NCBI GenBank assembly: GCA_965248775.1
Contig: OZ252150.1
Span: forward strand, 4,960,001 to 5,024,000
Reading direction: 5' to 3'
DNA: 64,000 nucleotides
From: JBHHUI01 sp965248775
GTDB lineage: Bacteria > Chloroflexota > Anaerolineae > Anaerolineales > JBHHUI01
The notes under the pieces are model-generated. The model saw only the letters and a list, made by a program, of their open reading frames with translations. It searched no databases and had not been told where the DNA came from. Within the stretch, counting starts at the first letter, position 1; each line of letters starts with the position of its first letter. Of the stretch, positions 16,715-27,060 are shown one piece after another. A program made the position numbers and the translations under genes.

Positions 16715-19327
16715 ATGAGTCTCGGCAAGCTCCATATTCAGTGGCCGGATGGCCGCAAACAAGTCTTCGCTATTGACGCGGCGGCATTTTCAGTCGGGCG
16801 CGCATTGGGAAACGAGATCGTGCTTGAGCACGAGACCGTCGCGCGCCGTCACGCACGCATTACAGTCGAGGCGCGGCGTTTACTGGTCGAGGATCTGGGT
16901 TCCGCAAACGGTACATTTGTAGCCGGCCTACGTATTCCACCGAACGCCCCGAGCCCCCTGACTGAATTCGATACGGGTCGCTTCGGCGATGTGGAGTTCA
17001 ACTACGAACCGCCCCCGGGCGCGAGTTCCGGGAAACGCGTGCCTGTCGGTGCAGAACAACCGGCCACAGTTCTTGAGTCTTCTCCGGACACGAGTCCGAC
17101 GGCTTCAACTTCAGTTGAGGCAACACGTGAAGCACCTGTGTTGGCCCGGCTGGAGGTTCCGCGCAAGCCAATTGCAGCCGGTAGTACCTTCACTGCCCAG
17201 CTCACCGTCATTAATCAATCACGTGAGTCTGCTGATTTCCGGATTCATGTCTCCGGTATTGCTGCGTCGTGGGCAGCACTCGAAGAAGAGCGCATCACGT
17301 TGTTGCCGGGCTCGCAAAAGACAATTTCGATCACTGTCAAGGTTCCGCGTAAGCCAGAGGCCGAAGCCGGCGACCACAAGTTCCAGATCTCGATATTTTC
17401 CCGCCAGCATCGAACGGGTATCACTGCCGAAGCGATGCTGCGCATTCAACCCTTCGCCAAGTTCGATATGCATCTGGACCCGCCGGAGGCGACCGGTGAG
17501 TTCAACCTGGATGTGCATAACCAGGGGAATGCATCAGTTTCTTACAGGTTTTCCGGCGCCGACGACGAAAAATTAGTGCAGTTTCGGTTTGGTCAACCTG
17601 CTGTCACGCTCAAGCCTGGACAACGCGGTACAATCCCTGTGCTGGCCGATGCGCAGTGGCGGCCACGCTTTGGCTCGCCGCGTAAGATCAACTTCAACCT
17701 GGTTGCAACGCCCATGTCTGGTCCGGGGGTAGTAACTGTGGAGCCGGGCCTGTTCATTCTCAACCCGCTGGTACCTGCATGGTTGTTGCCGGTGTTCGGT
17801 GTGCTGTTCCTCTGCCTTTGTCTGGGTGGCGCATACGGTTATGTGAACTTCTGCCCAGAGTTCGCCCCAGGGTTACCCTTCTGCTCTGGCGGTGATCCAC
17901 CCGTTGTGAACATTTTTGCCGCTACACCCAATCAGGTCGAACCGGGTGCTTCTGTTGTGCTCACCTGGGACGTGGCAAATGCAGCCCGAGTGGATATCCA
18001 GCCGGACATCGGAACGGTTGAAAATACCGGCGTGCATACGCTCAATCCGGAAACGAACGTGCGCTACGTGATTACTGCCGTTAACGACGACGGCAGTTCT
18101 TCTCAAGAGGTACAGGTGGAAGTGCGTGGGCAGCCGCCGATTGTCTCTGAATTCTCGGCGCAACCGGCTGCGATCCTGCGCGGGCATGTTGAAAAACTGG
18201 TTCTCATTTGGAGTGTGCCGGGCGCCGACACTGTCATTATCGTTGGCATCGACGGTTCGTTCGGCAGTTCCGGCAGCACAACCGTACCAGTTCCGAACGA
18301 GACGATCACTTACTCACTGCTGGCTGGCAATGAGGCCGGGCAGGTGCAGGCAGATCTGCTCATTCCGGTGACCGATGCGGCCTGCCGTGTTATAAACCTG
18401 GCAGACGGTCAATCGTTGCGCCTGCGTGAAGGTCCCGCAGTTGCTTACCGCGAAATCCTTGCGCTCGGCAACGGTACGATATTGACCCCGATCAGTCGTA
18501 CTGAAACAGGAGAATGGCTCAGAGTGCAGGCCGCTGACCGCGAAGGTTGGGTTTCCACGATATACGTGGAATGCGACGTGGCATTGCTCACATTCGCGAC
18601 TGCCAGGCCGGAATTGCTCCCAGATGCGCTCACTCCCACGCCATCTCAAACGGCATCGCCGACGGCAACTGTGACCGGCACGCCGCCACCTACGGCGACT
18701 CCAACGGCAACTTCGCCATTCACAGAGACCGCCACGGTGACGGCTACTTTCACACCCACAGCGACGGCGACCCTGACCGGCTTTACAAGCAGTGCGCCAA
18801 CGATTGACGGCGTTTATGCCATCAACGAGTGGAGTGCGGCTCGGCTCGTGCGTGATATCCCCAACGGCAAGATTTACTTTATGAACGATACCGAGAAACT
18901 GTATCTATTGATCGATCTTGTCAGCGACACGACTGACGATCCACCGTTGGCGCTCAGTCCGTGGGGTGATTACTTCTGGCTCAGCGTTGATGTGAATGAC
19001 AATGCTGTTATCGATGCGAATGTGGATATCCAATATGTGCGGGATGGTGATGTCCGGTTTTATACAGGTCCTGGAACCTGGACCGGTACATCTGCTTCTA
19101 CCTCGGAGGCGGCCGGGGGCTTCGGTGCGACGCCGGATGAGAGTACGCCACATCGTATCTGGGAATTTGGTTTACGCTTTGACGAGATCGATGCTGGCGC
19201 AGGGCAGCCGGTACGCATTGGATTGCGCACCTATTCGCAGACACCCAGCTTCCAGGATGATACGCCGATCGGATTTACGGTGGATTTTTCAGACCTGATG
19301 GAAATTACGCTGGCTAGTGCGCCTTAG
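16715..19327 (+). CDS. FHA-domain membrane protein with Ig-like, SH3b and sugar-binding-like extracellular domains
   Basis: An 870-residue modular protein from the ATG at 16715 (TAGGGGGATC upstream). An FHA domain spans about 15-95, with the phosphothreonine-binding pattern FSVGRALGNEIVL...RRHARI and SANGTFV. A NEW3-like Ig domain pair follows (ITVKVPRKPEAEAGDHKF), then a transmembrane helix (AWLLPVFGVLFLCLCLGGA) near residues 350-370. After it come two Ig-like repeats (PNQVEPGASVVLTWDV), an SH3b domain (SLRLREGPAVAYREIL), a Thr/Pro linker (about residues 640-690) and a C-terminal domain starting TIDGVYAINEWSAA, like carbohydrate-binding or DOMON modules. The FHA end faces the cytoplasm and could read Ser/Thr kinase signals; no kinase lies in the window. 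Confidence 0.88.
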   Translation: MSLGKLHIQWPDGRKQVFAIDAAAFSVGRALGNEIVLEHETVARRHARITVEARRLLVEDLGSANGTFVAGLRIPPNAPSPLTEFDTGRFGDVEFNYEPPPGASSGKRVPVGAEQPATVLESSPDTSPTASTSVEATREAPVLARLEVPRKPIAAGSTFTAQLTVINQSRESADFRIHVSGIAASWAALEEERITLLPGSQKTISITVKVPRKPEAEAGDHKFQISIFSRQHRTGITAEAMLRIQPFAKFDMHLDPPEATGEFNLDVHNQGNASVSYRFSGADDEKLVQFRFGQPAVTLKPGQRGTIPVLADAQWRPRFGSPRKINFNLVATPMSGPGVVTVEPGLFILNPLVPAWLLPVFGVLFLCLCLGGAYGYVNFCPEFAPGLPFCSGGDPPVVNIFAATPNQVEPGASVVLTWDVANAARVDIQPDIGTVENTGVHTLNPETNVRYVITAVNDDGSSSQEVQVEVRGQPPIVSEFSAQPAAILRGHVEKLVLIWSVPGADTVIIVGIDGSFGSSGSTTVPVPNETITYSLLAGNEAGQVQADLLIPVTDAACRVINLADGQSLRLREGPAVAYREILALGNGTILTPISRTETGEWLRVQAADREGWVSTIYVECDVALLTFATARPELLPDALTPTPSQTASPTATVTGTPPPTATPTATSPFTETATVTATFTPTATATLTGFTSSAPTIDGVYAINEWSAARLVRDIPNGKIYFMNDTEKLYLLIDLVSDTTDDPPLALSPWGDYFWLSVDVNDNAVIDANVDIQYVRDGDVRFYTGPGTWTGTSASTSEAAGGFGATPDESTPHRIWEFGLRFDEIDAGAGQPVRIGLRTYSQTPSFQDDTPIGFTVDFSDLMEITLASAP

Positions 19328-19332
19328 CAGCT

Positions 19333-19367
19333 AAGACCTCGGAGGTTTTCGATATCTCCGAGGTCTT
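19333..19367. terminator. Perfect 12-bp hairpin between convergent genes
   Basis: AAGACCTCGGAG pairs perfectly with CTCCGAGGTCTT across an 11-nt loop, in the 44-bp gap between the FHA gene and the LLM oxidoreductase. There is no long U-tract, but the position supports a bidirectional terminator. Confidence 0.65.
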
Positions 19368-19371
19368 CACG

Positions 19372-20280
19372 TTAATCCAATTCAGGTGGGCCTCTCAATA
19401 TACGCTCGCGTAATGGCTCCACTTCGCCCGGATATTTGTAGAAGTAATCCCAGACAGCTTCGATCCACCAGGTTGCACCAGCTTCTGCATAAGGCTGCAC
19501 GATTTCTCCACCTGCCGAGGGATCGTCTCCGGGTGTAATTCCTTCCAGCACAATATCGAACTTGCCCCGTGTATTGCGATGTTCTTTTCCGTAGGCTGCG
19601 ATCTCGCGCACGTCTTCCGGGCTAAGGCCGCCGGCGATCGCATAACCACCCGCAGCCAGGTTTTCTCCCTCGAGTGATAGTTTGAAAGGCAAGACCCCAT
19701 CCCAGTGCACGCCGCGCTGCATGGATTTGGGCCACGGCCAGGCTGCCACCACCCACACGGGGACGCGTGGAAATTGCAGCGGGCGCGGCAGGAACGCCCT
19801 TTCCTTCAATTGGAAGTGATCCCCTGCAAAACTGAACGGTTCTCCGCTCCAGAGTCCGTCCAGGATCGCCAGCCCCTCATCCAAGCGCTGCGCCCGGGAT
19901 TTACGCTCAAGTGGTTCCCCCACTTTCGAGAACCCGCCGTCATCAACAGCTCCCAAACCAACTGGCAAAACCATGCGACTGTTGGACAAGTGATCCAGGG
20001 TCACAGTTTCACGGGCAAGCTTCCAGGGACGTCGCCTTGCAATGGGCGTGATCAGAGTTTCAATGCGAACCCGCTGTGTTTGCAGCGCGATCGCCGCCAG
20101 GGCTATCCATGGATCGCCAGTGTCGTTGTTGCGAGGGTCTTTTTGTTTAATATAAAGACTGTCCCATACAAAGACGCCGTCCCAGCCAGCTTGCTCTGCG
20201 TCACGGGCCAGATCGGCCAGCACTTGTGCGGAGGCAAACACACCCATGTTCGGCAAACTCACTGCCGTCTGTAATCTCAT
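19372..20280 (-). CDS. LLM-class flavin-dependent oxidoreductase
   Basis: A 302-residue luciferase-like monooxygenase/F420-dependent reductase. It begins MRLQTAVSLPNMGVFASAQV, then DLARDAEQAGWDGVFVWDSL, the family's first helix and strand. Further along it has the LITPIARRRPWKLARETVTL pattern and the gap GLGAVDDGGFSKVGEP. The cofactor may be FMN or F420, which the sequence does not settle. Its ATG overlaps the TGA of the upstream NBR1-type lipoprotein (ATGA), indicating translational coupling. Confidence 0.9.
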   Translation of the reverse strand: MRLQTAVSLPNMGVFASAQVLADLARDAEQAGWDGVFVWDSLYIKQKDPRNNDTGDPWIALAAIALQTQRVRIETLITPIARRRPWKLARETVTLDHLSNSRMVLPVGLGAVDDGGFSKVGEPLERKSRAQRLDEGLAILDGLWSGEPFSFAGDHFQLKERAFLPRPLQFPRVPVWVVAAWPWPKSMQRGVHWDGVLPFKLSLEGENLAAGGYAIAGGLSPEDVREIAAYGKEHRNTRGKFDIVLEGITPGDDPSAGGEIVQPYAEAGATWWIEAVWDYFYKYPGEVEPLRERILRGPPELD

Positions 20281-20936
20281 TTGACGACAATTTCTACAAA
20301 GGGACGTGTGCCAAATCTCTTCGCGCCCGGCCCTTCCAATTGCCAGCGGCTGCGATACGTGCCCGCCGAGTCGGGTGATACAGAGTTGACGGAAATGTTG
20401 ATCTCTTCGCCGGGTTGTACGACACCTGGCAAGGGGATGGATGGCTGTGCACCCATCAATTCAGCGTCAATATGAACAAAGCGATACTCACCACCCCACG
20501 TGCAGTTCCCGCTATTACGTAAGCGCCATGTCTTTGTAAATGCCGTGTTGGCATCGAACTCAGTTCCATCGGGTACGGTGATGTCTTCTAAAAAGTCGGA
20601 ATCGAGATTACACGTCGTCGAAGAAGGCGCAACCGTTGACGTGAAGGTGGGGCCGATGATCGGCGTGTTTGTGACAGCCGCCGTCGAGCTTGAGGTGGCT
20701 ACCGGAGCAGCTGTGCTTGTATCTGGAGGGGAGGTAGCTGCAATTGCAAGAGTAGAGACACTCTCGCTCTCCGGGGGCGGGTTGGTCTCGGTCAATATGG
20801 CAGCAGCTGTCTGTGGAAGTGAAGTGGCGCGTCCGCCCGCGTCATCCACCCCCTGACCCGGTAGGTTGCAGGCCAGGGTGGCTACAAGGACAACAAGTGC
20901 GAATATCGTTGGCCGGGAGACGCGTTCTTGGTACAC
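20277..20936 (-). CDS. Lipoprotein with NBR1-type Ig-like domain
   Basis: A 219-residue protein with a lipoprotein signal (LVVLVATLACNLPGQ, Cys about 23). A Ser/Thr/Pro-rich spacer of about 90 residues follows, then an Ig-like domain of the NBR1 central-domain type (VPDGTEFDANTAFTKTWRLRN, CTWGGEYRFVH, PGVVQPGEEINISV, GTYRSRWQLEGPGAKRFG). In bacteria this domain is common on Chloroflexota surface proteins. It probably acts as a surface adhesin or spacer. It lies 72 bp downstream of surface paralogue A and overlaps the LLM gene. Confidence 0.88.
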   Translation of the reverse strand: MYQERVSRPTIFALVVLVATLACNLPGQGVDDAGGRATSLPQTAAAILTETNPPPESESVSTLAIAATSPPDTSTAAPVATSSSTAAVTNTPIIGPTFTSTVAPSSTTCNLDSDFLEDITVPDGTEFDANTAFTKTWRLRNSGNCTWGGEYRFVHIDAELMGAQPSIPLPGVVQPGEEINISVNSVSPDSAGTYRSRWQLEGPGAKRFGTRPFVEIVVK

Positions 20937-21008
20937 GGTGGAGGACGTAATCAGTGGCCTGGTCGGGTAAAAATCGAAGTTTGATCGCAGTGTGGAGCGT
21001 GCAATCCT

Positions 21009-23393
21009 TCAGGGAGCATCGTAGAAACCTAGCGGATTGATCTCAACCAAAACCACGCACGACCCGGTACCGTTAAACCCTTGCACTAAGAAGGCCTGGT
21101 GTTTGTCGTACGTCGGCGCGGGCGGATTATTCCAGGATTGTGGCGATCTCGTGATCGTATGCTGCGCGAAGCACACCAGATCGTGGGGGGAGTTCACGTC
21201 GAAATCGTAGATAGCGGCAGTTAGCCAAAGAGACTGGCCTTCGTTGATGATGACGGTAAACTCGTTGTTTCCAAGTTTGTACGGTTCCGAGCAGCCGGTG
21301 AAGGTAGTGACGCAGAGATATTGATTTGCTAGCAAGTACGGATTGGACTTCTGCACCTCCAAGGGGAACTCGGCGGACCAATTCGTCCTTCCACTAGGCG
21401 GATCGCCGTCTGGCAGCGGGCAATTGGTAGTGACGTTATTTCCCATCCCAATCGCATGGACCACATCAACCATGGCGGTGAAGCCGGCGCAAATCTCGAT
21501 GACCTCACCTTCCTCCGGTTCTTCCATGTAATCATCAATCTTTAATGCCGTGAACTCGACCCCCAACACGGCGTAATCCGCAGCAGGGCACGGTGCGGCG
21601 ACAGTGACAAGTTCAGGCGCCGACTCGATCATCGTATCGTAGCCTTCCGGGATGAAATAGGTGCGCAGTCGAACCGTATAAGTGGTTCCGCATCCGGGGC
21701 CAGGCGGCGGCTTGAAGACAGAGTGAAAAGTTCCCTCGAAGGAGGCGGCTGTGAAGAACCATGGGTAGAGTAACTCAACGTTAACGCCATATTCGCCGGG
21801 AAATTCGGCCATGTGTTCCAAGTTTGTCGGGTCAATAATACAGGGACCCAAAACACCACACTTTGACTTGAATTCCCAGTTCCAGATCACGTACGTTGGC
21901 GTGTAAGGGAACTCCCAATCATCTCCGCTGCAATAGGTTGGGTCCGAGAGCGAGGCGTACGCTAAGCAGCTTTCGATATCACCGGGCTCCGTCGACCAGC
22001 CGGTCGGCGGTAACAACAGAACACTGATAAGGCCAGCCTTCCCTTCGTCTAAATCTCCCAGGTAGGGTATAGCGCCCTCATTCAGTGCGATGCTCAGCTT
22101 GGTCCCCAGCGCGGGGTCCGTCAGATTAAACTCCGCGTTGCTGCCACTTTTGGTGGTTGCGAGTTCGAAATGGCCCAGGTTGTGCAGCGCGCCGCTGCCC
22201 CAGCCCCAACATTCGAACTGCACTACGAGGTCCGCGATTCCTAATTCGCCCATTGCCAGGTTGGCGATTGGCAGCTGCCGGGGCTGATCGGGCTCCGGGC
22301 TAGGAGCGACAAAACCGGTGACCGGCCAGCGCCCTCAGTCATTTCCATTGAAGGAGGTGTAGCAATAGAGTTCATCGACGCTTTCCGTGCTGAGTAAATC
22401 GACGAATTCTACAGAGAGTGCCGGATAATCCTGCGTGGGACAGTCAGCAGGGTTGAGCGGAACCGAAACCGGGTTGCTCGCTGCATCCCCATGCGAATTG
22501 AATGCGACCACCTTGTAGGAGCTTGTTGGGCCAGGCACGCCTGGGTCTGTGTAGGTAATGAAATCGGCTTGAGATTGTCCATCCAGCGTTGTCAGGAGTT
22601 TCCACTGGGGGATAGCTTGTGTCTGGCGGTAGACGAAAAAGCCATCCTCGTTATCCGAAAGGTCGTGGATCTGAAGCAATACATCGCATCCCGTGACGGG
22701 CTCGCTTAGCGCGGGGGCGAGCGGAGGCGCGGTTGTGGTGAGTTGGCCGAGCCAGTCCCCGACGCTCCCTTGCCATGCCTCAGCCGGGGCGACCGAATCT
22801 TCAGCGCTGGGTGAGGCAATTGACAGCGGCGGCAGGATAGCGGGCGGAAGGTCGGCCGGCGCTGCACCTTCCCCACCACCGCCTACGTAAACCGGGCTGT
22901 TCTGTTCGGGGACACCCGAGCCGAGGAAATCGGAAGGCGTGACGCGGATAAATACAGGATTCGAATCGGCAATTGAGCCAGCGCGGCCCACCGCTCGCGC
23001 GATCAGGGCGTAGTCTCCCGCGGAACTTGGAATCCAGGGGATGAGTGCGATTGTGTTGGGGGATTCGTTCGCCAACTGATCGAACAGGCCAACGAACTCG
23101 TCGTTGGCCCAAAGTTCGATTGCAGAGAGAGCGAGGGCACTTTTCACGTCAATGCGAGTCAGCAAGGGGAGGCCGGCCGCGAATTCTGCGCCGGGTGAAG
23201 GTTCTGTGATGGCAACAGCAATCGTTGGCTCCGCCAGCTGCAGCGCATCAACCTGGACTCGATAGTCGCGCACCTGAAAGCTGACGAAGGTGATCACGCC
23301 GAGGACAGCGAGGCCTAAAGCCAATAGCCCCAGGATAGAACTCAATCCCCATAGCCAACGTCTGCTCCTTTGTGGTTCGTATGGCTCGCTCAT
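21009..23393 (-). pseudogene. ECWGW-family surface protein A, interrupted by in-frame TGA
   Basis: A 794-codon reading frame with one internal TGA at 22335-22337; both sides are in the same frame, so this is a nonsense codon and not a frameshift. Domains: a cytoplasmic start MSEPYEPQRSRRW, a transmembrane helix (about 15-37), an Ig-like domain (SAIELWANDEFVGLF), a low-complexity spacer, an Fn3-like domain (DLSDNEDGFFVYRQ) and a YCYTSF motif. After the stop come GRWPVTGF, FECWGW and a C-terminal beta-rich domain. In paralogues B, C, D and E the residue at the stop is Trp (for example LWGRWP in E), so TGG to TGA is the simplest change. The remainder shows no other damage, implying a recent event or readthrough. 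Confidence 0.85.
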
Positions 23394-23486
23394 TCAATCA
23401 ATTCCTCAAGGCCTGCGCGCTGTACGTCAAGAAAATTCACCAAGATATCGTAAACTGGTCGCTCGCTGCCCTTCATAAAAACATCG

Positions 23487-24458
23487 TTATCTAGACTCGT
23501 CGTTATCGTTCGCGCTGTCGCATTCTCGGTCGCCGGAGACGATGCCGGCTGCGACAAAGTCGACTAAACCATCGCCGTCGTTATCGATGCCGTCGCTGCA
23601 CTGTGGCGGGCCGGAGGGGGTTGGCGTAGACGTAGGCGCGCGTACGATCACGTTCACAATGGCAAAGACGCATGATTCATCTTCAGTAGTGCTGCAGGCG
23701 CGTAGAACGTAGTCGGTGGTTTCGCTGGGGAAGACCGGGAAGTTGCATGCAGTTGGGTCTACTGGGTTTCCAAATATGTCCGCGTTTGTCGCGCCCGTGA
23801 TCTAGCACGTCAGGGTCGAACTGCCACCGGGGTCGATCTCGGGCGGATTGGCAGCGAACGAATGTATGACGGCCACGACAGGCGTGGGCGTGGCGGTTGG
23901 CGGTTCCGGTGTGAAGGTGGGTGTGTCGGCAGGCGCTTGCGGCACGGGCGTCTCCGGTGTGTCGGTGGGCGTCGGCTCGGCTGGCTCCTCCTCCACTTCC
24001 GCCTCGTCGCGCGGCGTGGGAGTCTGCGTTGGCTCATCTTCTCGTTCTTCGACCGGCACATCGCCCTCAACAATAGCGCGTGCTTCCGCGGACGGGCCGG
24101 GTTCGCCATTGGAATCGAATGCCCGCACGGAGAGCAGATACGTGCCCGGAGCGGGTGGTGTCCACTCGTACATGAAGTACGCCAGCGTCTGCCCGACCTG
24201 ACCAGGATTCACGATTGTCGGGGTCTCGACAACACCATTGACACTGAATTCGAAAGAGGCAACGCCGTTCGGACTGCTGGCGTGCGCCACGACTTCGTAC
24301 GGGGCGAGCGGGATGGTCATCCCGTCCAGCGGTGCGTCGATCCACGCCTGCGGGCCGATGATGGCATTGGCATCTGGCAAGACCGCCTGTTGCTGATTCG
24401 GGCAACCGGCTGCGATCAGACTGATGGCTCCAAGCGTTATCCACAGTTTCGTTTTCAT
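23487..24458 (-). pseudogene. Lipoprotein with Ig-like domains and DxDxDG motif, interrupted by in-frame TAG
   Basis: It starts MKTKLWITLGAISLIAAGC, a lipoprotein signal (Cys 19). An Ig-like domain follows (AWIDAPLDGMTIPLAPYEV...YEWTPPAPGTYLLSVRA), then an acidic/Thr-Pro linker and a second Ig-like domain (PPEIDPGGSSTLTC). A TAG at 23802-23804 interrupts, and the same frame continues with ITGATNADIFGNPVD, a further linker and CSDGIDNDGDGLVDF, a calcium-binding-type Asp loop, to a TAA at 23487. The continuation reads naturally through the middle of the Ig-like domain, so the TAG is a nonsense codon in a gene of about 323 codons. It lies between paralogues B and A on the same strand. Confidence 0.78.
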
Positions 24459-24549
24459 GTTCTTCTCCGTTAGCGTTGTTCCAATTGATTTTCGTTCCGG
24501 ATGAACTCCACTTCGTACGCGCAGCTTAATCTTTCACTAACTTTAAAAT

Positions 24550-27060
24550 TCATGGCTTGACGGTCAGAGTCCACCAGACTCTGCACGAGGCGCTCCCGTT
24601 GTCGCCCTGATACCCCGAATAGGTCGTTCCACTTATATGGCTCCAATGAATATCCAGGTCTTTCGTCAACCAGCCAGATATATCACAAACCGTGTCATTG
24701 GCGGAGGCACTGTCGTTGTCGACCAAATGGATTGATATTAGGAGCATGTTTTCGCCTTCTACAGTAGAAAGTGTGGCGGTATTATTGCCGAACTCGAATC
24801 CACTGTCACACGAGCCTACTGTCGGTCCGGAACACCACAGCTTCCAATGGGCCAGATTGTATTCGCCGTCAACAACAGGTATTGGGCAACCCCAATCAAT
24901 TATCGCAGAGATGTCACCGTCAATAATCTCACTGGAGGCGCAGTAAGATTTGTCCAGATCGCTGCCGAGGCCAATATAGCCATCCTTGCCGGCTGGCGCA
25001 TGTGCCGACATAACGCCATAGATTTCGATATCCTGCGGATCGGACTCGCCATCGTCTACGTGACCGAAGCGCATTTTTGTGAATGTGATATCGATTTCGA
25101 ACGGTGCGTTCGGCGCGCAAGGCTCGTAGAAAAGCCGGACCGCGTTCGGGCTCATGGACTCGTAGATGACGAAATTATCCAGGTGCACGAAGGTGCGAAC
25201 TTCGTACGCGCGGAACATGCCACAACCTTTGGGCGGCGCGATGTGCAGGCCGTTGTCGAAGCCATGGAAGGTATTCACAGGAACGGTGTCGCTGACATCT
25301 AAGTCGTAAAGGTGGTAGCCTGAGTCGACCACAGCGTAAGCCCAGAAGACATCTCCCGTCGGGTCAATACAATTGCCGGGACTGGAGCAGTTTTCCTTGT
25401 CGTTCAAGTCCCAGGTCAAATAGGCATGCGGATGCTCATCCACGTTACTGCCGCTGTGTCCCGGATGGCACGTCGGGGTTTGGAAATCGGGTTGTACATT
25501 CCCAGGGAGGTTGTTGGTGCAATCGCTTGTTTCGGTCGAGTAGTTAAGCCGAGGCGCCAGTAAGTCAGTGTGCGGAACCTTTGGTTCGAGAACGTCGAGT
25601 AAGTCATCGAAATCAAATTCCTGCAGGTCGTCGAAATCGAGGTCATAAGTCGGCGAATCAATGGGCGCATATTGAAAGACAAGTTCCGATACATTCGATG
25701 CGTCCAGCACCGTTTGCTCCTCAGGGGCGGGAATGAGTTCAAACTCGAATTCGCCAATCATCACCAGGCTTCCTCCGGCCCAGCCCCAGCATTCCCAATA
25801 AGACTTTTCGTTATTGGTCTGCGGAATAGGCGCGCCGATAACCTCCACAAACAGATCCGAGACATCGGGATGGAACTCAATGACATTGCTCTCCCCAGGC
25901 TGCAGAAAGCCGATCTCCGGGTAACGCGTCCAAAGCAGGTCGCCAATCGAAACGTAGCAATAGGTTTGCTGTGCTGCTTCCGGAAGCGTCAGTGTAATCG
26001 GCTTAACAAAAACCAACGGTGGTAGCTGTGGTTGGGCACATCCGGGTGCAGACACGTTCAGCGTGATCGGGTTGCTGAGGCCTGAAGTGCCTTCAGCCTT
26101 GAACGCCTGCGCGACGTAGGAGTACACACCAGCCTGCATAATCTCGTCGTCCAGAGAAAGCCAGCCAAGATTCGGCTGCCCAGCCAACGTAAAAGTAGGA
26201 GAGTTTTGCTGGTTTTCGGGAAGCTTCGTTCGATAAACATGGAAGCCGAGTTCATCGTCAGACAGATCCTGAATCATCAGCATGACCGTGCAATCATTTA
26301 CAGCACCCGTCAGAGCAGGTGCATTTGGAATGGATGGAGAGGGGACAATCCAGTCTATGAATCCGCCTGGACTCGGCGACCATGGAGCGGCTGGTTGCAC
26401 AGGTGAATCTGGAGACGGCGGATTGGGGGGCGTATATTCCGGTGGTAAGGGCAGCTCCACAACTTCCTCATCAGTCGGTGGCTCACCTACGCCCACGCCG
26501 ACGGAAGCAAGCACCGGTATAACATCAGGCTCGCTCTGAGCGATCACCTCCGGACCGTAAACCGGCTCCTGTGTGAATACCCACACAACATCTGACTCAC
26601 TGCTTGCCTCTGTAGCAGTGATGACCCGCGCCCGTAGATTGTGCACACCTACCCCACTTGGAAGCCAGGAGAAGTGGCCCAATAAAGGTGTTGTTCCACC
26701 TGCTACCGGGGCACTCTGCACACCAACCAGTAAATCGTCTGTCTATAGCTCAATTGAGAGAATCGATTCGGGACCAGAGGCCTCTGTGCGAACGACGATT
26801 GGTTCGTCAGCGATCAGTTCCGATCCTGAGATCGGCTCGATAATGTTGATCGCATATGTTCCCGTGCTCTCGACCATCTGCGCGGGAAACTCGGAGAAGC
26901 GCGTGAATTGAAGACTCAAATAGCCGAACCCCAACGCAAGAATTAATATCGTGCTGACAGCGAATAAAGCGCGTGGGAAGAAAGAACGTCCGCGTGGAGC
27001 GGGAATGCCACCATCACCAGTTGGCAAGTATGGTTCGACAAGGAAATGCAATGGATTCAT
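24550..27060 (-). pseudogene. ECWGW-family surface protein B, interrupted by in-frame TAG
   Basis: An 837-codon frame from the ATG at 27060, which overlaps the TGA of gene C. It starts MNPLHFLVEPYLP, close to the start of paralogue E. A transmembrane helix (about 30-52) precedes an Ig-like domain that is cut by TAG at 26743-26745 within SIEL[stop]TDDLLVGV. Paralogue A has Trp here (IELWANDEFVGL) and C, D and E have Leu, so a Trp or Leu codon was lost. Downstream lie a Pro-rich spacer, an Fn3-like domain (DLSDDELGFHVYR), YCYVSIGDLLWTR, WECWGW and an acidic, Asp-rich C-terminal half ending in the family's conserved tail. No other lesion is seen. Confidence 0.85.

Noticed and set aside
21009..27060. 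Genome-wide reassignment of TGA or TAG to Trp.
   Set aside because: Many intact genes in the window end at TGA or TAG with correct C-termini and the next gene overlapping by ATGA, and both TAG and TGA would need to be recoded.
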